Of a stretch of DNA of 64,000 nt, positions 38,258-46,803 are shown in pieces (position 1 is the first letter of the stretch; each line of letters opens with the position of its first letter). Location: assembly GCF_009725995.1 (NCBI RefSeq), contig NZ_RCNS01000003.1:1247130-1311129 (forward strand), written 5' to 3'. The translations under genes and the position numbers were made by a program. The DNA comes from Zobellia laminariae (GTDB lineage Bacteria > Bacteroidota > Bacteroidia > Flavobacteriales > Flavobacteriaceae). The notes under the pieces were generated by a model that saw only the letters and a program-made list of their open reading frames with translations, was not told the origin of the DNA and searched no databases.

Positions 38258-39478
38258 TTATCTTACTTTCAAAGTGACGACCGTAATAATTGCTAAAAGA
38301 ATACCTACAATCCAAAACCGAGTTACGATCTTACTTTCGTGATACCCCTTTACTTGGTAGTGGTGATGGATAGGAGACATCAGAAAAACACGTTTTCCTT
38401 CTCCAAATTTCTTTTTGGTATACTTGAAATAACCTACTTGTATCATAACCGATAATGATTCAGCAAAGAAGATTCCACATAAAATGGGAATCAATAATTC
38501 TTTTCTAATTATTATGGCGATTACAGCAATGATTCCTCCAATAGTTAAACTACCCGTATCTCCCATAAAAACCTGTGCAGGGAAAGCATTGTACCAAAGA
38601 AAACCAATCAACGCACCCACAAATGCCGTAATAAAGACCACCAGCTCTCCCGAATTGGGTATGAACATAATGTCTAGATAATTTGAAAATATAACGTTAC
38701 CGGACACCCATGCAAAAATGCCGAGTGTAAAAACAATGATCGCAGATGTACCTGCTGCCAGGCCATCAATACCATCAGTAAGGTTAGCTCCGTTAGAAAC
38801 CGCAGTAACAATTAGTATTACAATAGGAATGAATATTAACCAAGCGTAATCTTTAGCATTTTCTCCTGCCCAACCAATGAAATCACTATAATCCAATTCA
38901 TTATTCTTGAAGAAAGGAACTGTAGTTTTTACTGATTTAATCTCTAACCCCATGACATCACGAACCTGAAGTTGTTCCGTAATCATTGTACTAGAATCTT
39001 CTCTCATGGTAACCCCAGGATGAAAATATAATGTTGCCCCTACACCAAGACCCAACACTACTTGACCCAAAACTTTGAACCTACCTTTAAGCCCGTCTTT
39101 GTCTTTTTTGAATACTTTAATATAATCATCAGTAAAGCCAATGAAACCCATCCAAAGTGTGGTAACGATTAATAAGATGATGTAAATGTTATCTAATTTA
39201 GCAAACAACAACACCGGTATTAGGGTTGACATGATAATGATAAGCCCACCCATAGTTGGCGTACCTGCTTTTTGCTTCTGACCATCAAGACCAAGGTCCC
39301 GAACACTTTCTCCTATTTGTTTCTTTTGAAGAAAAAGAATAACACGCTTACCGTATACCGTAGCGATTACTAGCGAAGATAGAATAGCCATAGCAGCCCT
39401 AAAGGTGGTGAACTGAAATAAGCTCGCCCCTGGCAACTGGTATTGTTTCTCTAAATATTCGAATAGGTAGTATAGCAT
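38258..39478 (-). CDS. mraY: Phospho-MurNAc-pentapeptide translocase MraY
   Basis: A 406-residue multi-helix membrane enzyme that transfers phospho-MurNAc-pentapeptide to undecaprenyl phosphate, giving lipid I. Conserved pieces are [37 protein letters not shown] with the catalytic Asp pair, [29 protein letters not shown] and [19 protein letters not shown]. An extra periplasmic segment of about 50 residues (around 130-185) makes it longer than the 360 of Escherichia coli, as in other Bacteroidota. Confidence 0.97.
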   Translation of the reverse strand: MLYYLFEYLEKQYQLPGASLFQFTTFRAAMAILSSLVIATVYGKRVILFLQKKQIGESVRDLGLDGQKQKAGTPTMGGLIIIMSTLIPVLLFAKLDNIYIILLIVTTLWMGFIGFTDDYIKVFKKDKDGLKGRFKVLGQVVLGLGVGATLYFHPGVTMREDSSTMITEQLQVRDVMGLEIKSVKTTVPFFKNNELDYSDFIGWAGENAKDYAWLIFIPIVILIVTAVSNGANLTDGIDGLAAGTSAIIVFTLGIFAWVSGNVIFSNYLDIMFIPNSGELVVFITAFVGALIGFLWYNAFPAQVFMGDTGSLTIGGIIAVIAIIIRKELLIPILCGIFFAESLSVMIQVGYFKYTKKKFGEGKRVFLMSPIHHHYQVKGYHESKIVTRFWIVGILLAIITVVTLKVR

Positions 39479-39515
39479 CTTTTAAGCTTCTAGTCTTTTA
39501 TTTATTTGGTCTTTG

Positions 39516-40979
39516 TTATTTATCCAAACTCTTCAAAATCTCTTTGACCATTTCAAAATCGTCAAAGTGAATTCGTTTTCCGTTGGTTTCTTGATACGTC
39601 TCATGGCCTTTACCGGCAATGAGTATGATATCTTCAGCATTAGCCAATTGGCATGCTGTTTTTATAGCCTGTTCCCTATTTTCTATGGATAGGATTTTCT
39701 TTAAATTCTGTGGTTCCACACCCTCTTCCATTGCTTCAATTATGACAGATGGCGATTCGCTTCTTGGATTATCCGAGGTAAAAATGGCCTGATTGCTCAT
39801 TTCTGAAGCGATATGACCCATTACCGGACGCTTTGATCTGTCTCTATCGCCACCACACCCCACAACGGTGATGACGTTTTCATTTCCAGTTCTCAAAGTG
39901 CTGATTGTTTCCAACACATTTTTTAACGCGTCCGGCGTATGGGCATAGTCGACTATGGCAGTAATTTTTTTACCTGATATAAAATATTGGAAGCGACCGT
40001 CTACATTTTCAAGCTCACTGAGCAATCTTAATGTTTCCAACGTTTCCATTCCCAACAAATCCGCTGTAGCGAAAATGGCCAACATGTTATAAGCATTAAA
40101 ATGCCCAATTAGCCTTGACCATAATTCATGGTCATTTATTTTTAACAGCGTCCCGTCAAACTGACTCTCCAAAACCTGTGCTCTATAATCAGCATAAGTT
40201 CTAAGAGCGTATGTATATTTCTTTGCCTTTGTATTCTGAAGCATAATAGCCCCATTCTTATCATCAATATTTGAAATAGCAAAAGCATTTTTCGGCAATT
40301 GATCAAAAAGAATTTTCTTAGTATCTCTATACTCGGCAAACGTTTTATGATAATCTAAATGATCATGAGAAAGATTTGTAAAAATAGCTCCCTCAAAAAC
40401 CAACCCTTGTGTCCTTTTTTGATGAATACCATGCGAGCTCACTTCCATAAAACAAAACTCTACACCCGCCTCATTCATGAGGTACAAATGCTCGTTAATT
40501 GTTAATGCATCTGGAGTAGTATGACTTGTAGCGTAAACTTCTTCATCTACCATTATTTTAATAGTAGACAAAAGCCCCACTTTATAGCCTGCCTTTTTAA
40601 ACAACTGGTACAATAGACTGGAAATGGTAGTCTTACCATTAGTTCCCGTAACACCAACCAGTTTTAAATTTTTGGAAGGATTTCCGTAGAAATTAGATGC
40701 CATCATAGCCAATGCCGTGTTACCATCTTTAACCTCTACATAAGTAACCCCTTCTACTATCTGATCAGGCAATTGCTCACAAACAATAGCTTTTGCTCCA
40801 AGGTCAATTGCTTTAGCTATATATAAATGACCATCGGTCAATGTGCCTTTAATAGCCACAAAAACATCGTCCATTTTAACCTTTCTAGAATCAAAACAGA
40901 TGTTATTCACCAATACATTGGTAGAACCGATTACATCGGTCAGGCTTGCCCCGAACAATATGTCTTTTAACAACTTCAC
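39516..40979 (-). CDS. murE: UDP-MurNAc-tripeptide synthetase (meso-DAP adding)
   Basis: The Mur ligase that adds the third amino acid. Among 487 residues are the ATP loop VGVTGTNGKTTISSLLYQL, EVSSHGIHQ, TNLSHDHLDYHKTF, and VDYAHTPDALKNVL. The motif SDNPRSE near the C-terminus is the DNPR signature for meso-diaminopimelate, so the peptidoglycan should be of the DAP type. The start codon is GTG and overlaps the ftsI stop as GTGA, indicating translational coupling. Confidence 0.97.
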   Translation of the reverse strand: MKLLKDILFGASLTDVIGSTNVLVNNICFDSRKVKMDDVFVAIKGTLTDGHLYIAKAIDLGAKAIVCEQLPDQIVEGVTYVEVKDGNTALAMMASNFYGNPSKNLKLVGVTGTNGKTTISSLLYQLFKKAGYKVGLLSTIKIMVDEEVYATSHTTPDALTINEHLYLMNEAGVEFCFMEVSSHGIHQKRTQGLVFEGAIFTNLSHDHLDYHKTFAEYRDTKKILFDQLPKNAFAISNIDDKNGAIMLQNTKAKKYTYALRTYADYRAQVLESQFDGTLLKINDHELWSRLIGHFNAYNMLAIFATADLLGMETLETLRLLSELENVDGRFQYFISGKKITAIVDYAHTPDALKNVLETISTLRTGNENVITVVGCGGDRDRSKRPVMGHIASEMSNQAIFTSDNPRSESPSVIIEAMEEGVEPQNLKKILSIENREQAIKTACQLANAEDIILIAGKGHETYQETNGKRIHFDDFEMVKEILKSLDK

Positions 40980-42982
40980 GATAGCTCTAGTGTAATTTTC
41001 TTAGTATTCTTAATATTTTCCCCTTGAGATACAGATTGTCTTTTTACTTTTCCGTTACCTCTTACTTCTACCTCTATCCCAAGATTCTCAAGAATTGAAA
41101 TAGCATCCATACCGCTCATACCTTTTACATTAGGCACTTGCTTATAATTCTTTTGTGCTTCGGCATAATATCTTTGATACGATTTATCCAATCGTTCATC
41201 TTTCATCTTTTCCATATCCACCTCATCAACCAATGGTGAAGTCGCATATACTTTTTGAGCTACAGATTTAAAAACAGGTCCGGAAACATCAGCACCGTAG
41301 TACCCTACACTCTTGTCTGGCTCATGAATTACCACTATGCAAGAATATTTTGGGTTTTCTGCCGGAAAATAACCTGCAAAAGATGATATATACTTTAGTT
41401 TATCTGGGTCCTTAGATACATAGTTCTTTTGCGCCGTACCCGTTTTACCCGCCATAGAAAAATTAGGCGAATACAAACCATGGCCTGTACCGTATTTCTT
41501 TTCGACTACGTTTTTCAAAAGCTTCTGAACCTTAGCTGCCGTTTCTTTTGAACAAACCGCTTCATTTATAACTTCCTTATCGAACTTTCTAATAGTCTGA
41601 TCCCATTCCTTCACTTCTTTGATCAACCTTGGCTTTACCATCTCACCATCATTGGCAATGGCATTGTAAAAAGTCAACACTTGTAAAGGGGTCATAGAAA
41701 CTTCATACCCATGAGACATCCAAGCCAAAGAAATACCTGACCAACCTTTATCTCCAGGGAATCTAATAACAGGCTCACCTTCACCTTTAATAGGCAAATC
41801 AAGCTTTTTATTAAGGTTCATACTCATTAAGCGATTCACATATTTTTCTGGGTCGCTCTTGTAATTGTTATGAATCATCTTTGCAAAAGCCGTGTTTGAA
41901 GAAACTTCAAAAGCATGACCAACAGATATTTTTCCATAACCACCCCACTTAGAATCTTTTACGATTCTGTCATAGATTTTCCATCTACCCTTTTCTGTAT
42001 CGATTACCGTACTGGTATCAATTACCTTATCCTCAAGAGCAGCAACAAGCGACATTAATTTAAAGGTAGACCCTGGCTCACTAGACTCCCCAACAGCATA
42101 GTTCAAACGCTCGTAATATTTACCAGCTTCCGTTCTACCCAAATTAGAAATAGCTTTTACCTCTCCGGTTTCTGTTTCCATTACAATAACACAACCGTGA
42201 TCCGCCTTATAATGCTCTAATTGCCCCAGCAAAGCGTGGTGGGCGATATCCTGAATATTAATATCGATGGTAGACACCAAATCATACCCATCTTTAGGCT
42301 CAACAATATTCTCCCACCCAATTGGCTTCCACTGGCCTTTGGCAATTTTCTGTTTTAATCTTTTTCCTTGTACACCTCTTAAATACTCTCCATAAGCCCT
42401 TTCCAAGCCAACACCTGAATAATACCCTTCATCATCTACATTCTCATAGCCAACACTACGTTCGGCAATTTTTCCTAACGGGTGTTCTCTTACCGTTTTC
42501 TGATCAATAATCAATCCTCCTTTGTACGGACCTTTATTGAATAGAGGAAAATCCTTTACGGTTATATATTCTGAATAATCTAGATTTCTAGCGATAAGGG
42601 CGTATCTGTTTTTATTCACTTTAGCCTTTCTCAATAACTTCTGATAATGAGAAGACGGCTTACCTAACATTTTTGAAAGCGCATTGGACAAAGGCACTAT
42701 ATTTTGTCTAAAATCCTCATCGCTTACCGTAACCGCATCAAAACGGATGGTATAGCGAGAAACGGAAGTTGCCAAAAGGCTTCCATCATCAGAATACAGA
42801 TTACCACGGTTGGGAGCAATGGTAAACATCTTCTCGGTTCGCTCCATAGCCAAGGCCTTGTACTTATCGCCCTGTGCAAACTGGATATTCACCAATTTGA
42901 ATAGCACCGCGATAGCGAACAAGAACATGAACGCCGTTACGACGTACACCCGGGTTAATATGCTTTTTTCCGTTACTGCCAC
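40976..42982 (-). CDS. ftsI: Septal peptidoglycan transpeptidase FtsI with one PASTA domain
   Basis: A class B penicillin-binding protein of 668 residues that cross-links septal peptidoglycan with FtsW. One N-terminal membrane helix (about 9-29) is followed by the dimerisation region (TIAPNRGNLYSDDGSLLA) and the transpeptidase domain. The active-site motifs are Ser-x-x-Lys in SEPGSTFKLMS, SxN in EVSSNTAFAKM and KTG in MAGKTGTAQ. A single C-terminal PASTA domain (about 612-668) begins KQVPNVKGMSGMDAI. The GTG start shares a base with the ftsL stop (TAGTG); there is no nearby ATG alternative. Confidence 0.96.
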   Translation of the reverse strand: MAVTEKSILTRVYVVTAFMFLFAIAVLFKLVNIQFAQGDKYKALAMERTEKMFTIAPNRGNLYSDDGSLLATSVSRYTIRFDAVTVSDEDFRQNIVPLSNALSKMLGKPSSHYQKLLRKAKVNKNRYALIARNLDYSEYITVKDFPLFNKGPYKGGLIIDQKTVREHPLGKIAERSVGYENVDDEGYYSGVGLERAYGEYLRGVQGKRLKQKIAKGQWKPIGWENIVEPKDGYDLVSTIDINIQDIAHHALLGQLEHYKADHGCVIVMETETGEVKAISNLGRTEAGKYYERLNYAVGESSEPGSTFKLMSLVAALEDKVIDTSTVIDTEKGRWKIYDRIVKDSKWGGYGKISVGHAFEVSSNTAFAKMIHNNYKSDPEKYVNRLMSMNLNKKLDLPIKGEGEPVIRFPGDKGWSGISLAWMSHGYEVSMTPLQVLTFYNAIANDGEMVKPRLIKEVKEWDQTIRKFDKEVINEAVCSKETAAKVQKLLKNVVEKKYGTGHGLYSPNFSMAGKTGTAQKNYVSKDPDKLKYISSFAGYFPAENPKYSCIVVIHEPDKSVGYYGADVSGPVFKSVAQKVYATSPLVDEVDMEKMKDERLDKSYQRYYAEAQKNYKQVPNVKGMSGMDAISILENLGIEVEVRGNGKVKRQSVSQGENIKNTKKITLELS

Positions 42983-43308
42983 TACTCTTCTAACTTATTA
43001 GACTTAACTCTTATTTGTTTGGGTGGCACCTGTGAAGGAAACAACCCTTTCTCTGAAACTATATTCATTACAGTAGACTCCAGTTTTAACTGCTGTACAT
43101 CTGAGCGCGCATCTACGAACTCATTACGAAGCTCTTTTACCTCTTCGTTCAACGCAGCTATTTGATGCACCTTTTTATCTGCACTGTGCGAGCTACCAAT
43201 CATTATAGTTGCAAGAAAAGAAGTGAAAATGATGAACAGCCAGTTCTTAGGAGCATCATCGCTCACCAAAAACCTACCTTTTAATATGTTCAACAAACCT
43301 TTTTTCAT
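42982..43308 (-). CDS. ftsL: FtsL-like cell division protein
   Basis: A 108-residue bitopic protein between rsmH and ftsI, the usual place of FtsL. It has a basic N-terminal tail, one membrane helix (NWLFIIFTSFLATIMIGSS, about 22-40), and a periplasmic coiled coil with a heptad pattern (VHQIAALNEEVKELRNEF, about 47-64). FtsL links FtsQ to FtsI/FtsW through this coil. Sequence conservation is low in the family, so the call depends on layout, size and position. Confidence 0.85.
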   Translation of the reverse strand: MKKGLLNILKGRFLVSDDAPKNWLFIIFTSFLATIMIGSSHSADKKVHQIAALNEEVKELRNEFVDARSDVQQLKLESTVMNIVSEKGLFPSQVPPKQIRVKSNKLEE

Positions 43309-43345
43309 GTCTTTCTTCTCTCTTTTTATTTTTTTACTTCAATTC

Positions 43346-44239
43346 CTATATGCGTTCCGCAATTCTTAACTTAGCACTACGAGCGCGATTATTCTTTGAT
43401 ATTTCTTCTCTGGACGGAACTATTAATGGCCCAACTTTTTTAAACGGAACATCTATATTTCCATAAAAATCTTTTGGAGCCTCTCCTTGAAACTGTCCTT
43501 CTCGTATAAAGCGCTTCACCAGCCTATCTTCTAAAGAATGATAACTGATAATGCTTAACCGCCCACCTACATCTAACAATTCCGGTGTTTGAAGCAAAAA
43601 CTCTTCAATTACCGCTATCTCCTGGTTAACCTCAATACGAATGGCCTGATATATCTGAGCCAATATTTTATGTTCCTTTGCATTGGGCAAAAATGCCCGC
43701 AACACCTCTTTTAATTTTTCAGTTGTTTTGATGGGCTCCTCTTCTCTTTTCGCCAGAATGGTCTTTGCCATAGCATTTGCATTTCGCAAATCGCCATATT
43801 GAAAAAGAACCTTTCTTAAATCATCATAATCATAAGTATTAACCACATCGTAGGCCGACAAAAGATTTCTTTTGCTCATTCGCATATCCAAATCCGCATC
43901 AAACCTAGTTGAGAACCCACGTTCCGCTTTATCGAACTGATGCGATGAAACACCGTAATCGGCTAAAATTCCATCTACTTTCCGAATTCCATAGAACTTC
44001 AAAAACTGCTTGACAAACCTGAAATTCTCGTTGATTAACGTAAATCGCTCATCACCCAAAGTATTCGCTAGCGCATCTTCATCTTGGTCAAAAGCAAATA
44101 GTTTCCCTTTGCTCCCCAATTGCTTTAATATCTCTTTAGAGTGCCCACCGCCACCAAAAGTGACATCAACGTAGACTCCGTCTTCCTTAATATTGAGCCC
44201 GTTTACCGACTCCTCTAATAAAACTGGATTATGATACAT
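43346..44239 (-). CDS. rsmH: 16S rRNA (cytosine-1402-N4)-methyltransferase RsmH
   Basis: An S-adenosylmethionine-dependent methyltransferase (formerly MraW) of about 297 residues. It starts YHNPVLLEESVNGL, followed by the cofactor loop YVDVTFGGGGHSKEIL, FAFDQDEDAL, ILADYGVSSHQFDKAERGFS, and the C-terminal IISYHSLEDRLVKRFIREG. The frame is open to 44260 with two earlier ATG codons, but ATG 44239 gives the family's standard N-terminus. It overlaps the end of mraZ by 11 bases. Confidence 0.95.
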   Translation of the reverse strand: MYHNPVLLEESVNGLNIKEDGVYVDVTFGGGGHSKEILKQLGSKGKLFAFDQDEDALANTLGDERFTLINENFRFVKQFLKFYGIRKVDGILADYGVSSHQFDKAERGFSTRFDADLDMRMSKRNLLSAYDVVNTYDYDDLRKVLFQYGDLRNANAMAKTILAKREEEPIKTTEKLKEVLRAFLPNAKEHKILAQIYQAIRIEVNQEIAVIEEFLLQTPELLDVGGRLSIISYHSLEDRLVKRFIREGQFQGEAPKDFYGNIDVPFKKVGPLIVPSREEISKNNRARSAKLRIAERI

Positions 44240-44702
44240 AGCTTTCGTCATCTCCGTCATCGCCCATTACCTCTTCTGCTAATTCGGCAAAATCCTCTGC
44301 GGTTTCTTCTAATACTTTTTCGTAACTATCCTTGTCCCAAATTTCAATAATGTTGATTGCTGAACTCAAAACAACCTCTTTAGAGATATTAGCAATCTCA
44401 ACAAGGTTTTTAGGAATCAACATTCTACCTGTACCGTCTATTTCAATAACCTTTACACCGGCAGAAAAACGACGGATAAAATCGTTGTTCTTTTTCTTGA
44501 AACGGTTCTTCTTGTTCATCTTCTCCATAAGTAGATTCCACTCCTCCATAGGGTACAATTCTAGACATGGCTGAAAAACAGACCTTTTGATGACAAAACT
44601 TTGATTTAAAATAGGAGACATCTGATTTTTTAGGGCAACCGGGATCATTACCCTACCTTTGGTATCGGCCTTACAATCGTATGTTCCAATGAAATTTATC
44701 AC
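44229..44702 (-). CDS. mraZ: Transcriptional regulator MraZ
   Basis: A 157-residue protein of two AbrB-like (SpoVT-type) half domains. The signature DTKGR-like motif appears as DCKADTKGRVMIPVALK in the first half and VIEIDGTGRMLIPKNLVE in the second. MraZ forms ring-shaped oligomers and represses the dcw operon by binding short direct repeats upstream of its own gene. The start is GTG at 44702. It is the first gene of the cluster, and matching direct repeats lie 48-74 bases upstream of it. Confidence 0.95.
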   Translation of the reverse strand: MINFIGTYDCKADTKGRVMIPVALKNQMSPILNQSFVIKRSVFQPCLELYPMEEWNLLMEKMNKKNRFKKKNNDFIRRFSAGVKVIEIDGTGRMLIPKNLVEIANISKEVVLSSAINIIEIWDKDSYEKVLEETAEDFAELAEEVMGDDGDDESYVS

Positions 44703-44732
44703 TTAAAAAAGCTGTTTTACAATACTATAACT

Positions 44733-44776
44733 CAAAACTACACATTTTATTACCACATTTTACCACTAATTACCAC
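44733..44776 (-). promoter_or_regulatory. dcw promoter -7 element and three MraZ-box-like direct repeats
   Basis: Read on the minus strand, the heptamer GTGGTAA occurs three times without mismatch (44776-44770, 44766-44760, 44756-44750), at exactly 10-base spacing. Ten bases after the last copy lies TAGTTTTG (44740-44733), an exact TAnnTTTG -7 element, placing the transcript start about 25 bases before mraZ. Known MraZ operators are three or four TGGGN units separated by 5 bases, also a 10-base period. The repeats would cover the -33 region, suiting repression. Confidence 0.7.
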
Positions 44777-44923
44777 TTTGTTAATAACTAGTGGGTTTTG
44801 GGCATAAATTCTACTCAAAATTTTACCCTAAAAAAGTGTGTTTTTAGGTCTAGAATGAAAAATTATAGTCAATTCTCGCTTTATTGGTCTATACTTGTAT
44901 TAAAGTCATAATAGGATAATGCC

Positions 44924-44931
44924 TATCTTTG
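44924..44931 (+). promoter_or_regulatory. Candidate -7 element for the hydrolase-engB unit
   Basis: TATCTTTG matches TAnnTTTG exactly, 25 bases before the ATG of the hydrolase gene. The nearest TTG (44895-44897) is 26 bases upstream, a little too far, so only the -7 element is supported. Confidence 0.45.
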
Positions 44932-44956
44932 ACAAACAGACCAAGAAGTATCTTGA

Positions 44957-45721
44957 ATGGAAGAAAATTTAATTACAGAAGGAAAATTCCGGTATATAGA
45001 AATAGGTGAAGGAACACCTATCATTATTTTACACGGTCTTATGGGAGGGCTTAGCAATTTTCAAGGTGTTTCCGAATACTTTCCTAGCAAAGGTTATAAA
45101 ATTCTCATACCAGAACTACCTATTTATGACATGCCAATGCTTAAGACGAACGTTAAGCAATTTGCTAAATTCTTAGCTAAATTCATTGAGTTCAAAGGGC
45201 TAAAAGATGTTATATTATTAGGTAATTCTCTTGGAGGACATATAGGTCTTTTGCACACCAAACTCTACCCTAAATTTGTAAAGGCACTAATCATCACCGG
45301 AAGTTCAGGATTGTATGAAAGCGCTATGGGAGATGGTTATCCAAGACGTGGCGACTATGAGTTTATAAAGAAAAAAGCACAGGATGTTTTTTATGACCCC
45401 TCTATAGCTACAAAAGAAATTGTAGACGAGGTATTTGCAACTGTAAATAATCGCGTAAAAACCTTAAAGACTTTGGCCATTGCAAAAAGTGCCATCCGTC
45501 ATAATATGGCTAGTGACCTTCCTAAAATGAATACGCCTATATGTATTATTTGGGGAAAGAATGACACTGTCACACCTCCTGATGTAGCAGACCTTTTTCA
45601 TGAGCTACTACCTGATTCTGACTTGTTCTGGATCGATAAATGTGGACACGCTCCAATGATGGAAAACCCAGATAAGTTCAACGAAATTTTAGACGGCTGG
45701 TTAACCAAACGAGGATTTTAA
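44957..45721 (+). CDS. Alpha/beta hydrolase
   Basis: A 254-residue single-domain alpha/beta-fold hydrolase. The oxyanion-hole motif is ILHGLMGGLSNF near residue 26, the nucleophile elbow is LLGNSLGGHIG (Ser near residue 93), the acid is Asp in WGKNDTVTPP, and the base is His in DKCGHAPMMENP. The substrate is not predictable from sequence. It is divergent from mraZ and 38 bases upstream of engB on the same strand; this neighbourhood is common in Flavobacteriaceae as I recall it. Confidence 0.88.
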   Translation: MEENLITEGKFRYIEIGEGTPIIILHGLMGGLSNFQGVSEYFPSKGYKILIPELPIYDMPMLKTNVKQFAKFLAKFIEFKGLKDVILLGNSLGGHIGLLHTKLYPKFVKALIITGSSGLYESAMGDGYPRRGDYEFIKKKAQDVFYDPSIATKEIVDEVFATVNNRVKTLKTLAIAKSAIRHNMASDLPKMNTPICIIWGKNDTVTPPDVADLFHELLPDSDLFWIDKCGHAPMMENPDKFNEILDGWLTKRGF

Positions 45722-45759
45722 CCACCGCTACTACAAGCTTCTTAAAATAAATTTACAAG

Positions 45760-46377
45760 GTGCACATTAAATCGGCAAAGTTTATAATTAGTAATACCGA
45801 TGTGGCAAGATGCCCCAACGAGCCCCTACCAGAATATGCCTTTATTGGTCGTTCTAATGTAGGTAAGTCTTCATTGATCAATAGTCTTACTGAAAGAAAA
45901 AGCCTAGCAAAGACCTCTGGCCGTCCTGGAAAAACACAGCTGATAAATCACTTTAAAATTAATGAAAATTGGTTTTTAGTAGATTTACCCGGTTATGGCT
46001 ATGCCCGTGTTTCCAAAAAGAGCAAGAGTACTTTTCAAAAATATATAACCGATTATTTTGTAAAACGTGAGCAATTGGTATGTGCATTCGTTTTAGTAGA
46101 TATCCGTCATGAACCACAGAAAATAGACATGGAGTTTATGGAGTGGATGGGCGAAAACAATATTCCATTCTCTATTATTTTTACCAAGGCCGATAAATTG
46201 AAGCCTGCAATAATAGAAGAAAATGTAAATAAATATATCGCCGAATTATTGAACGGCGTTTGGGAGGAAGCTCCTTCTTACTTTATCACATCCTCATCCA
46301 AAGGCTATGGCCGTGATGATGTATTAAACTTTATAGACAATATCAATAACGACTTTTTTAAAGCCACTAAGATTTAA
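45760..46377 (+). CDS. engB: Ribosome biogenesis GTP-binding protein EngB (YsxC/YihA)
   Basis: A 205-residue TRAFAC GTPase involved in late assembly of the large ribosomal subunit. The G motifs are FIGRSNVGKSSLINSL (G1), Thr in RPGKTQLINHF (G2), DLPGYGYARV (G3), TKADK (G4) and SSSKGYG (G5). The start codon is GTG at 45760, directly followed by HIKSAKFIISN, the usual first strand. The gene runs 4 bases into the convergent CxxC gene. Confidence 0.95.
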   Translation: MHIKSAKFIISNTDVARCPNEPLPEYAFIGRSNVGKSSLINSLTERKSLAKTSGRPGKTQLINHFKINENWFLVDLPGYGYARVSKKSKSTFQKYITDYFVKREQLVCAFVLVDIRHEPQKIDMEFMEWMGENNIPFSIIFTKADKLKPAIIEENVNKYIAELLNGVWEEAPSYFITSSSKGYGRDDVLNFIDNINNDFFKATKI

Positions 46378-46754
46378 GCTTTTGTTCTTTCTTGAATAAT
46401 TTTCGTTAGCGATTCGGCATTTTCAAGAGTATTCATTTCCTCTGTGCTTACAAAGACTTGCAAGTCTTCATTTACCTGAGCCAGTATAATAGGAAAAGTA
46501 TACTTGTTTCCAAATTTAGATGCGTACTGTTTCTTATACTCATCTTTATGAAGAAACTCCATTTCTAGATTGGTTTGCTCTCTAAATTTCTTCCAAACCT
46601 TATCTTCCGTAAAAACTCCAAAAGTTATATCGCACAGATTACAATCATAGGTACTAGGGCTCAATATTTTATGAGCACTATCTAACAATGCATTTTTTAA
46701 ACCTGAATCTGCATTATAAATAAAAATGAGTTTTTGAATATCTGAATCTTTCAT
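46374..46754 (-). CDS. Hypothetical CxxC protein, possibly thioredoxin-like
   Basis: A 126-residue soluble protein that I do not recognise. It starts with a likely strand LIFIYNADS, then a helix, then a CxxC pair at Cys38 and Cys41 (YDCNLCDITFG), and later a KYTFPIILAQV strand in which the Pro could occupy the cis-Pro position of a thioredoxin fold. The CxxC sits later than in classical thioredoxins, so this fold assignment is tentative. It is convergent with engB and overlaps it by 4 bases at the stop codons. Confidence 0.6.
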   Translation of the reverse strand: MKDSDIQKLIFIYNADSGLKNALLDSAHKILSPSTYDCNLCDITFGVFTEDKVWKKFREQTNLEMEFLHKDEYKKQYASKFGNKYTFPIILAQVNEDLQVFVSTEEMNTLENAESLTKIIQERTKA

Positions 46755-46803
46755 TATTGTAAGGTAAAACTATATATTTATATAACTAAAAAGAACATGA
46801 AAT

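Noticed and set aside
44750..44776. Short regular repeats as a possible CRISPR array
   Set aside because: Units are 7 bases with a 10-base period, far too short for CRISPR, and they fit an operator before mraZ.
44827..44848. Hairpin CCTAAAAA/TTTTTAGG between mraZ and the hydrolase gene
   Set aside because: It lies between divergent genes upstream of both starts, has a weak AT-rich stem and no T tract; not a terminator, and no function can be supported.
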